Positions 18,626 through 25,612 of a DNA stretch of 64,000 nt are shown here, one piece after another. Below the pieces are notes generated by a model that ran no database searches, was not told the DNA's origin, and saw only the letters and a program-made list of their open reading frames with translations. This stretch comes from VXPQ01 sp964608315 (GTDB lineage: Bacteria > Bacteroidota > Rhodothermia > Rhodothermales > VXPQ01). The stretch covers positions 62,001-126,000 of the forward strand of contig CAZSNF010000003.1 of the NCBI GenBank assembly GCA_964608315.1, written 5' to 3'. The first letter of the stretch is position 1. Each line of letters opens with the position of its first letter. The translations under genes were made by a program, and so were the position numbers.

Positions 18626-19018
18626 TTAGCGAATACGATCCGCCGAACGCACCAGCGCGCTATCCGAGCGGATGGCCCGCCGCGCCAGCCAGAAGAAGCC
18701 GTACGCGCAAACAAGCAGCGCCATCGGAAGGAGACTGCCGGGCGCATCCCCGCCCGTACGCGCAAACGCCGCGGTAAACAGGCCCATCCACGCCAGCGCG
18801 CAAAGTTGCGCCGCAAGCACCACCGCCTGCTGGCGATCCCGGTTTCCGTACATGAAAATGGCGACGATTCCCAACAGGCCGGCCAGCGCCCCCACGCCGG
18901 ATACGGCCGGAGCGTATCCCGGAAACACAGCAGTGACGGCGTCGGCCCAAAAGAAAAAAACGGCGGCAAGCGCCAGCGATCCCAAAAGCAGGTATGCCGA
19001 TTGTTTACGCTGAATCAT
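18626..19018 (-). CDS. DUF4293 family membrane protein
   Basis: A 130 aa protein with four predicted transmembrane helices. The start (IQRKQSAYLLLGSLALAAV) is the hallmark N-terminus of DUF4293, a family largely confined to Bacteroidota. Further helices are SGVGALAGLLGIVAIFM, LAAQLCALAWMGLFT and LLPMALLVCAYGFFWLA; the tail is basic. The function is unknown. ATG 19018 is chosen because it gives the family N-terminus; the open frame upstream runs into repeat sequence. Probably cotranscribed with the EamA transporter. Confidence 0.8.
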   Translation of the reverse strand: MIQRKQSAYLLLGSLALAAVFFFWADAVTAVFPGYAPAVSGVGALAGLLGIVAIFMYGNRDRQQAVVLAAQLCALAWMGLFTAAFARTGGDAPGSLLPMALLVCAYGFFWLARRAIRSDSALVRSADRIR

Positions 19019-19038
19019 GACGTCCCTTGCTTGCGAAC

Positions 19039-19090
19039 GCGAAGCACTGAGCGAAGCACTTTTGATCAGAGCGTCCTGAAGGATACTCTG
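19039..19090 (-). repeat. MITE left-end fragment upstream of DUF4293
   Basis: CGCGAAGCACTGAGCGAAGC then ACTTTTGATCAGAGCGTCC is the reverse complement of a TTAA-family left end; GGATACTCTG follows at 19081. From 19091 to 19196 I see only a GC-rich inverted stretch (CCAGGGCCGGCGGG) and no gene. Confidence 0.6.
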
Positions 19091-19196
19091 CATGGCCTGC
19101 GCTGGATAAACGAACCACGGGCTCGAAAACGGAAAAACCCCGCCAGGGCCGGCGGGATTTCTCGGAAAATTCACAAGTATCCTCGTGCGCAGGCTA

Positions 19197-19461
19197 GGGC
19201 CTGTTAATACTATGCAGCAGCGCTCTGCGGGGCCTGTTTTCCTGTTAGGCCAAGCGCCGCGAGCGCAGTGTGGCCTGGCCACATAAGCGAGCGGCAACGC
19301 CGCATGGCGGGAAAAGAGGCCCCGCCCTTCGGGTTCCGCCGGTCACGGCGTTACTCTGCGTTGCTCGTCGCTCATTTGGAACCACCAAACTTCACTCCTC
19401 GCGCCTTGATTAACGCCGTGCCTGACGGAACAGAGCATTGCTGCATAGTATTAACAGGCCC
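19197..19461. mobile_element. Complete 265 bp MITE with TA target duplication
   Basis: Bounded by GGGCCTGTTAATACTATG and its exact inverse at the right (CATAGTATTAACAGGCCC). The arms stay matched for about 30 bases with two or three mismatches. TA flanks both sides (19195-19196, 19462-19463). No transposase is present; the reading frames crossing it are incidental. It lies just 10 bp after the stop of the ExbD gene and could serve as a transcript end. Fragments of its ends occur at 5929, 23823, 34617 and 52599. Confidence 0.85.
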
Positions 19462-19471
19462 TAAAAGCAGC

Positions 19472-19924
19472 CTACGATATTTCGGGTTTGCTGGAATAAT
19501 TGATGCGCAATGTGCCAGCCTCTCGCAATTCCTGCTGGACATCGATCACGATACCCATTTCCGACGACTCGTCCGCGCGAATGGACACGATGAGTTTCGG
19601 TTGCTCAAGCAGCTTGCGGTACATAATGTTGCGAATCGAAGGCAACTCCTCGATAAGCGCATCGTCAACCTGAATGGAGGTATCTCCCAACTGGTTGTTG
19701 GCCAACTTGAGAGGACCGATATACAGATACGAAATAAGGCGTTTCTGGTCAATCTTGGTAAGCGCCTCGGCGCGCGGCAAGGTGGTGCGCACCTGTATCT
19801 CGGTTTCTCGAAGTACGGTCGTCACCATAAAGAATATGATGAGCATAAAGATGATGTCCGGCATGGACGCCATCGGGATGCTTGGACTCGACTTTGCGCT
19901 TTTTTTCTGAAAGTGTGTGGACAT
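19472..19924 (-). CDS. ExbD/TolR biopolymer transport protein (second copy)
   Basis: A 150 aa single-pass inner-membrane protein. After a short cytoplasmic N-terminus (SIPMASMPDIIFMLIIFFMVTTVL) containing the membrane helix and the conserved Asp of ExbD/TolR (D in MPDIIF), the periplasmic domain follows, ending in IVIDVQQELREAGTLRINYSS. With ExbB it turns proton flow into work on TonB-like proteins. It is the last gene of the four-gene operon, 52 bp after the first exbD, and terminates beside the TA-type MITE. Confidence 0.88.
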   Translation of the reverse strand: MSTHFQKKSAKSSPSIPMASMPDIIFMLIIFFMVTTVLRETEIQVRTTLPRAEALTKIDQKRLISYLYIGPLKLANNQLGDTSIQVDDALIEELPSIRNIMYRKLLEQPKLIVSIRADESSEMGIVIDVQQELREAGTLRINYSSKPEIS

Positions 19925-19976
19925 ACGCCCTCGGTCGCTTGATTGCTTGTCGTATCAGGAACAGGTTGATTCCGTC

Positions 19977-20549
19977 TTATCCGCCCCCTCCTGCATCCGG
20001 CTCTGCGATAGATATCTTCGCCTTGATTTTCTTCTGAATCAGGTTTTCTTCCTCGTTCTCATCGATATACTCCCGGTAGGTGGCGTAATCGGGATACCCT
20101 CTCGCGCGCGCCTCGGCGTCCCACATTTCGAAATAGGCCATCCATATCTCGTCAATCACGTTGACATAGATCTCGTACGGCGTCTGGCGATCCGTTTTCA
20201 GAGAAACAATGGCCTTATCGATCGACTCGGCGTAGTTGGGATCCTCCCCCTCGTTCAGCGTATGCTTCTTGACTTCCTCCCTGACCCTTGGAACGGCCGA
20301 AGGTCTGTCCTCGATCAACACGCGCCCCTCGGCGTTGACGAGAATCTTGAGCATATTGCGCTCCCGAACCGGAGGCGGTTCCTGGTCCTCATCCAGTTTC
20401 GGGGGCAAGGTCATGCCAATGCCCGTGTCCACGTTGATGGTTGTCGTAACAAGGAAAAAGATGAGCAGAAGGAAGGCGATATCCGCCATGGAAGCGGTGG
20501 GTATCTCCCCTCCTTCGCGCTCCTTTTTCTTTTTAAGCAATCCAGCCAT
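19977..20549 (-). CDS. ExbD/TolR biopolymer transport protein (first copy)
   Basis: A 190 aa ExbD/TolR family protein. The N-terminus is lysine-rich, then PTASMADIAFLLLIFFLVTTTIN is the membrane helix with the proton-relay Asp. The periplasmic part is longer than usual and includes an acidic, Glu-rich segment near 140-175 (EYIDENEEENLIQ). Two different exbD genes next to one exbB is the usual arrangement in Bacteroidota, where both are thought to take part in the TonB motor. Start ATG 20549. Confidence 0.88.
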   Translation of the reverse strand: MAGLLKKKKEREGGEIPTASMADIAFLLLIFFLVTTTINVDTGIGMTLPPKLDEDQEPPPVRERNMLKILVNAEGRVLIEDRPSAVPRVREEVKKHTLNEGEDPNYAESIDKAIVSLKTDRQTPYEIYVNVIDEIWMAYFEMWDAEARARGYPDYATYREYIDENEEENLIQKKIKAKISIAEPDAGGGG

Positions 20550-20629
20550 GACGCCTTGCGTATTGGTGCTTGAGAATGCCCTGATTCAGAAAGCAGTCCT
20601 GCGCAGCGGACTGCGGCGAACGAGAATCG

Positions 20630-20905
20630 TCAGTTGTTGAACAAGCCCCGGATTCCGGATACCAGCAGGCCTATGACCGCAAGCGCGAACATGATGACCA
20701 GCGTGTAGATGCCTGCAATGGCCCAATCCCCAACGATCAGGCCAAGGATAAGCAGCAGAATCACCGGAACAAGGATGATCGCGCCGGTAACCAGGTTGAT
20801 CTTCCCGTTCATAATGCTTTTGACGCCGAACAGCAACATGCCGATCAAGCCGAGGCCCAGAATAACCGCAGCGATCCAGATAGCGATAGGAACTAAGGTG
20901 TCCAT
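20630..20905 (-). CDS. Small multi-span membrane protein in the exb operon
   Basis: A 91 aa, almost wholly hydrophobic protein with three predicted helices (IAIWIAAVILGLGLIGMLLF, LVTGAIILVPVILLLILGLI, TLVIMFALAVIGLLV). No recognised domain or catalytic motif. It sits 20 bp after exbB and 80 bp before exbD, on the same strand, so it is likely made together with them. It could be an accessory subunit of the ExbB-ExbD motor, but that is inference from position only. Confidence 0.65.
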   Translation of the reverse strand: MDTLVPIAIWIAAVILGLGLIGMLLFGVKSIMNGKINLVTGAIILVPVILLLILGLIVGDWAIAGIYTLVIMFALAVIGLLVSGIRGLFNN

Positions 20906-20925
20906 AGTCTAAAGAACGTTTGCAG

Positions 20926-21672
20926 TTAGACGGAATCGTCGCTGGAGTCGCCGGAACCTTCAAGTCCCGCAGCCTGCGGCGCGACCGGACGGCCCGCCTG
21001 CAACAACACCAGCGAATCGATCAGTTCGATGGAGGCGTCTTCCATTTCCACGACGATGCGGTCGATCTTCGACACCGCGTAGTTATAGAAGAATTGCAGG
21101 ATGATCGCCACGATAAGGCCGAACGCCGTAGTCAGAAGCGCCACCTTGATGCCGCCCGCCACGAGGCTCGGGGAAATATCGCCCGCCGACTCGATGGCGT
21201 CGAAAGCCTCGATCATGCCGACCACCGTCCCGAGGAAGCCGAGCATCGGGGCAAGGCTAATGAACAGAGAGAGCCAGACCAGCCCGCGCTCCAGAAAGCT
21301 CATCTCAATGGAGCCGTAGGAAACCACGGCCTTTTCCACGGCCTCGATACCTTCTTCGTGGCGCAAGAGACCCGCCTGGAAAACGGCGGCGACAGGGCCG
21401 CGCGTCTTCGCGCAGATCTCTTCGGCGGCGGAAACGCCGCCGTCGTCAAGCGAACGCTTGACGTCGACGATGAATTTGCGGGTATTGATGTCGGCCCGAT
21501 TGAGCGTGATAATGCGTTCGAACGCAATAGCAAGCCCAATGATCAAACAGATCAGAACAGGCCACATCCAGTCGCCGCCCTCGTTAAAGCGCTCTACAAG
21601 AACGTTGATGAAGCCTCCGTCCATGGAGGCCGCGTCTTGCAAAAGCAATACCATCAAGTTAGGAAGAGTCAT
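20926..21672 (-). CDS. exbB: MotA/TolQ/ExbB proton channel family protein
   Basis: A 248 aa inner-membrane proton channel subunit. An N-terminal helix (WMWPVLICLIIGLAIAFERII) is followed by a cytoplasmic loop and two further helices in the conserved MotA_ExbB region: GLVWLSLFISLAPMLGFLGTVVGMIEAF and PSLVAGGIKVALLTTAFGLIVAIILQFFYN. The latter two include the Thr/Gly residues that line the proton path. First gene of the exb operon. Unlike most genes in the window it has a clear ribosome-binding site, GGAGGA eight bases before the ATG. Confidence 0.93.
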   Translation of the reverse strand: MTLPNLMVLLLQDAASMDGGFINVLVERFNEGGDWMWPVLICLIIGLAIAFERIITLNRADINTRKFIVDVKRSLDDGGVSAAEEICAKTRGPVAAVFQAGLLRHEEGIEAVEKAVVSYGSIEMSFLERGLVWLSLFISLAPMLGFLGTVVGMIEAFDAIESAGDISPSLVAGGIKVALLTTAFGLIVAIILQFFYNYAVSKIDRIVVEMEDASIELIDSLVLLQAGRPVAPQAAGLEGSGDSSDDSV

Positions 21673-21680
21673 GGATTGGT

Positions 21681-21686
21681 TCCTCC
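21681..21686 (-). promoter_or_regulatory. Shine-Dalgarno site of exbB
   Basis: GGAGGA on the reverse strand, 8 bases before the exbB ATG. It is notable because most starts here lack such a site. Slightly upstream, TACTTTG (about 21710-21716 on the reverse strand) loosely resembles the Bacteroidota minus-7 element, but this is weak. Confidence 0.6.
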
Positions 21687-21954
21687 GAAGAACACGGTGT
21701 GTCGGTTACAAAGTATGTAATGTTGCGGGGGACGGCGCGCTATGCGCCAGACCCTCCGATTATCCGGCGCCTGCGCGATACCGCGCAGGACGCGCATGGC
21801 GCGGGGCTTGCCGGACGCCGCATTTTCCGACATCCGAACCGCCGCACCGGTCAAGTATACCCATTGCAAACCGAAGTGTCAACGCGGAAACGACAAACAT
21901 TGTCATTTCCTGCATTTTTTTATTCGGATAATGGATAAAAAAGGCCCCGCAACG

Positions 21955-23643
21955 CTATTTCAGGGGCATTTTCCCGGCCCGATCCCACAATGCCATGGCT
22001 TCCTGCAGCACCGGATCGACTTCGCCTATCGTTCGGTACCACATGCTCCGGTCGTAGGTGCGCTGCCCAATGCGCGCCTTGACGCGGGTCATCAGCAACT
22101 CCCGGTCGGCCTCGGCCTCCGAACGACTGAACCACCGTCCCTCCCGCTCCGGATCGTCCTCGCGCGCAAGTTCCGGGCTATCGTCCGGAACCACATGGAC
22201 GCCTTGCTGATCGAGAAACGCCAGAAACGCATCGAATGCATCCGGGGCAAACGTAAAACGCCCGACGAAATCGTCCCGCCGCGCCGCCCATTCTTCCTGA
22301 AAAGCGATCCCGTTCCGGTCGAGCCATGCCCGCGCATAGACGTTATCCTGCGACTGCCCGATAACCGTTCGGGCAAAAGCCGACAGGGAATCCGGATAGA
22401 CGATCACATCCGGCAAAATGCCTCCCCCGCCAAACACGATGCGCCCTCCGGCAGTCATATATTTCAGCGAGTCGGGCATCGTATCCTGAATTTCCGACAC
22501 GGTCAGGGCGCGTTCGCGCCGATAACGGTCCAGTTTCGACGCATAATAGTCGTCCAGCTCCCCCATGGCGTACGGCGTCTGGATAAGACGGCCCGAGGGC
22601 GTGTAAAAGCGCGAAACGGTAATGCGCATCGCGCTTTCGTCCCGCAAGGAAAACTGTTTCTGAACAAGCCCCTTGCCGAACGTACGCCGCCCCACCACAA
22701 GCGCCCGGTCGTGATCCTGCACGGCGCCTGCCACGATTTCGCTGGCCGAGGCGGAATTTTCGTTGACCAGCACGATGAGCGGCCCCTGCTCGAAACGGCC
22801 CCGGCCCCGCGCATAATTTTTCTGGCTGTAATCGGCGCGACGGCCCCGGGCCTCGACAATCATTTGGCCGTCCGCCAGAAATTCGTCGGCGATCTGCACC
22901 GCCATTTCCATGAAGCCGCCTGCGTTGTCGCGCAAATCAAGCACGAGGCGCTGCATGCCTTGCTCCTGCAAGGCGTCCATGCCCTCCGAAAATTCGTCCC
23001 AGGTCGTGCGCGCAAACCGGTTCAACCGAATATATCCGGTCTCCTCGTCCAGCATGTAGTGCGCGTCCCTGGTCCAGAAAGGAATCTTGTCGCGCGTAAT
23101 CAGGAAATGGAGCGGGTCCTCGTAACCCGGACGCTGCACCGTGACCTTGACCCGGCTGCCCCGCGGCCCCTTCAGCGTACGCCCGACGTCTTCCGCGGAA
23201 AAACCGATGGCCGACGAATCGTCCACGGCCACGATCCGGTCTCCGGAAAGCATGCCCGCGGCTTCGCTGGGCCCGCCCGGCAAGGGATTGAGCACAGCCA
23301 CCGTGTCCATATCGTTCGGCCCGGGAATGATTTCGAACGCAATCCCGATTCCGTCGAACGAGGCGTCGAAATCCTCCTGCACGCGCTTCATCGCCTCTGC
23401 ATCGATATAAATCGAGTGGGGATCGAGTTCGTCAAGCATCCCGTGGATGGCGCTCTCTGTCAACTGCGGCGCAGAAACCTCCTCCACGTATCGCTCATTA
23501 ATCATGAGATACGCATCTTCGAGTTTCCTGAGCGACTCCACCGTATTATTCCGGAAGATCACGGCGTCCAGTTCGAACCCGAGCGCGACGCCCACGACCA
23601 GAACGACCGCCCCGAAGAGGTATATCTTCCGATTCTGTTTCAT
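21955..23643 (-). CDS. S41 family C-terminal processing peptidase
   Basis: A 562 aa exported serine protease of the CtpA/Prc type. It begins with a signal anchor (KIYLFGAVVLVVGVALGF), then an N-terminal helical region with YVEEVSAPQLTESAIHGMLDELDPHS, a PDZ domain (AAGMLSGDRIVAVDDSSAIG) and the protease core. The nucleophile Ser is in LVNENSASASEIVAGAVQ and the general-base Lys in GRRTFGKGLVQ. A C-terminal extension of about 160 residues follows. Such enzymes trim C-termini of periplasmic proteins. Start 23643 is preferred; a second ATG at 23670 would add nine residues. It stands apart, with 282 bp to exbB in which I see nothing definite. Confidence 0.92.
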   Translation of the reverse strand: MKQNRKIYLFGAVVLVVGVALGFELDAVIFRNNTVESLRKLEDAYLMINERYVEEVSAPQLTESAIHGMLDELDPHSIYIDAEAMKRVQEDFDASFDGIGIAFEIIPGPNDMDTVAVLNPLPGGPSEAAGMLSGDRIVAVDDSSAIGFSAEDVGRTLKGPRGSRVKVTVQRPGYEDPLHFLITRDKIPFWTRDAHYMLDEETGYIRLNRFARTTWDEFSEGMDALQEQGMQRLVLDLRDNAGGFMEMAVQIADEFLADGQMIVEARGRRADYSQKNYARGRGRFEQGPLIVLVNENSASASEIVAGAVQDHDRALVVGRRTFGKGLVQKQFSLRDESAMRITVSRFYTPSGRLIQTPYAMGELDDYYASKLDRYRRERALTVSEIQDTMPDSLKYMTAGGRIVFGGGGILPDVIVYPDSLSAFARTVIGQSQDNVYARAWLDRNGIAFQEEWAARRDDFVGRFTFAPDAFDAFLAFLDQQGVHVVPDDSPELAREDDPEREGRWFSRSEAEADRELLMTRVKARIGQRTYDRSMWYRTIGEVDPVLQEAMALWDRAGKMPLK

Positions 23644-23803
23644 GCCTGACCCGGTCGTTTCTCTATTCATTCCCGTAAAATCGTTTCTGTATGCCCGTAA
23701 AAACAAAAACCTCTTGCGCGGAAAAGCGTGAACTGTTTGCCCCGTCCCGACATACCATGCCGCCGAAGTGCAACCCCCGCAATGCAGGAAAGGTACATAA
23801 GGA

Positions 23804-23858
23804 TACGCTGATTAAATCTGCATAGTGTTAACAGACCCTGTAATGAGAGCATCCTTAA
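23804..23858 (+). repeat. Composite of three mobile-element end fragments
   Basis: GGATACGCTGATTAAATCTG (a TTAA-family left end), then CATAGTGTTAACAGACCCTG (like the right end of the TA-type element), then AATGAGAGCATCCTTAA (a TTAA-family right end). It reads as nested, deleted insertions just upstream of polX. Confidence 0.65.
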
Positions 23859-23896
23859 CAAGACGCACCGAAACAAGTTCGTTCCCCGACGTTATT

Positions 23897-25588
23897 ATGA
23901 CCGCTAACCAGGACATTGCGCGCCTGCTGAAGGAAACCGCCGCACTCATCGAGATTACGGGCGGCAACGCATTCCGGGCCCGCGCTTTCGCCAGGGCCAG
24001 CCGCGTGATCGGCGGACTGGAAGAAGAAGCGGCCCGGCTTGCCGCAACGGGTTCCCTCGAAACATTGTCCGGCGTCGGAGCAGGCCTCGCCGAGCAAATA
24101 CGGGAGATTATTGACCGGGGTTCCTTCGACCTGTACGAAACGTTGCGGGCCGACATTCCGCCCGGCCTGCCCGACCTCTTGCGCATAAAGGGACTGGGCG
24201 CCCGGAAAGTGCGGCGACTCTGGCGGGAACTGGACATCGCTTCCATAGAGGAACTGGAGCAGGCGGCCGTCAGCGGACGACTTGCCGACGTAAGCGGGTT
24301 CGGTCCCAAAATGCAAGCGACCATCCTCGAAAATATTCGCCTCCTGAAACAATACGAGGGGCGGCTTCGATACGACGAGGCGCTGGACAAGGCCCTGCGT
24401 TGCATGGAGGCCATCCGGGGCTTGAACGAGGCGCTTGAAGTCCGGCTGGCGGGCGCGCTCCGGAGAAATCTCGACACCGTGGACTGCATCGAACTGGCGA
24501 TCGCGGCGAATATCCCCGAACAAGCGCGCCGCGCGCTGGCCGGGTGGCGGACGAGCGAGGAGAAACAGACGGACGGAACGTACGTCCTGCACGCTACGCT
24601 GGACGACGGATTCCCCCTGCGCATGTATGTCGCGGCGCCAGAGCAATACGGAACGACGCTATGGAGGGCCACCGGATCGGCGGCGCATGTCGCTGCGGTG
24701 CAGGGCCGCTGCAATCTCCCCCGAAAAGCGCCTTCCGAACAGGCCCTGTTCGAGGCCGCAAACCTGCCGTTCGTCGATCCGGCCATCCGGGAAAATACGG
24801 GAGAAATTGAAGCGGCGGACCGAAACGAACTGCCTGACCTTATAGCTTACGAAGATATTCGGGGTACGTTGCACAATCATTCTGCCTGGAGCGACGGGAA
24901 ACATACCCTGCGCCAAATGACCGAGGCTGCGCTCGAACGCGGCTACTCGTATTACGGCGTATGCGATCACAGCCGATCCCTGGCGATTGCAAACGGGCTC
25001 AGCGTCGAGCGGGTGCATGAACAACAGAAAGAAATTCGCGAACTGAACAAGGCGTACGGAGACCGCTTGCGGGTGTTCAGCGGTACGGAATGCGATATCC
25101 TTTCGGACGGATCGCTGGATTACCCGGACGACGCACTGGCTACGTTCGATCTGGTCGTGGCGGCGATCCATACCCGTTTCGAAATGTCCGAAAAGGAAGC
25201 GACCGAACGATTGATCCGGGCCATCGAAAACCCGTATACGATGATTCTTGCGCATCCGACCGGTCGTTTGTTGCTTAGGCGGGAAGGATATCCCATCCAT
25301 CACGAAAAAGTCATCGACGCCTGCGCGGCGAACGGCGTGGCCCTTGAGCTGAACGCCAATCCCTACCGGCTGGATATCGACTGGCGCTGGATACGGTACG
25401 CAACGGACCGGGGCGTACCGATCTCCATCAACCCCGACGCGCATGCGATCAGGCAACTGGATTACATGAAAATCGGCGTCCTGGTCGCCCGCAAGGGATG
25501 GCTTGCGCCCGAGCAATGCCTGAACGCCCGAAGCGTGGAGGATTTTTCGTCCTGGCTCGACCAGAAACGATCCCGGCATAATCTCTGA
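23897..25588 (+). CDS. polX: PolX-type protein: degenerate family X polymerase plus intact PHP domain
   Basis: A 563 aa protein with helix-hairpin-helix DNA-binding segments (LETLSGVGAGLAEQI, LLRIKGLGARKVRRLW, VSGFGPKMQ), a nucleotidyltransferase domain and a C-terminal PHP phosphoesterase. The polymerase site is broken: where active enzymes have GSxRR and an Asp-x-Asp pair, this has GALRRNLDTVDCIELA (C197 and E199), and the third Asp position reads Arg (R242 in GFPLRMYV). The PHP metal ligands look complete: TLHNHSAWSDG, VCDHSRS, TECDIL, AAIHTRF, AHPTGR, INPDAHA. So it is probably a 3-prime nuclease without polymerase activity, acting in DNA repair. ATG 23897 gives the family N-terminus. Confidence 0.9.
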   Translation: MTANQDIARLLKETAALIEITGGNAFRARAFARASRVIGGLEEEAARLAATGSLETLSGVGAGLAEQIREIIDRGSFDLYETLRADIPPGLPDLLRIKGLGARKVRRLWRELDIASIEELEQAAVSGRLADVSGFGPKMQATILENIRLLKQYEGRLRYDEALDKALRCMEAIRGLNEALEVRLAGALRRNLDTVDCIELAIAANIPEQARRALAGWRTSEEKQTDGTYVLHATLDDGFPLRMYVAAPEQYGTTLWRATGSAAHVAAVQGRCNLPRKAPSEQALFEAANLPFVDPAIRENTGEIEAADRNELPDLIAYEDIRGTLHNHSAWSDGKHTLRQMTEAALERGYSYYGVCDHSRSLAIANGLSVERVHEQQKEIRELNKAYGDRLRVFSGTECDILSDGSLDYPDDALATFDLVVAAIHTRFEMSEKEATERLIRAIENPYTMILAHPTGRLLLRREGYPIHHEKVIDACAANGVALELNANPYRLDIDWRWIRYATDRGVPISINPDAHAIRQLDYMKIGVLVARKGWLAPEQCLNARSVEDFSSWLDQKRSRHNL

Positions 25589-25596
25589 ATGAATTT

Positions 25597-25612
25597 TAAG
25601 GAACCTCTGATT
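25597..25612 (+). repeat. MITE left end forming the acylase leader
   Basis: TTAAGGAACCTCTGATT directly before ATG 25613, matching the left ends at 5937 and 36676. The element is truncated at the start codon. Confidence 0.65.
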
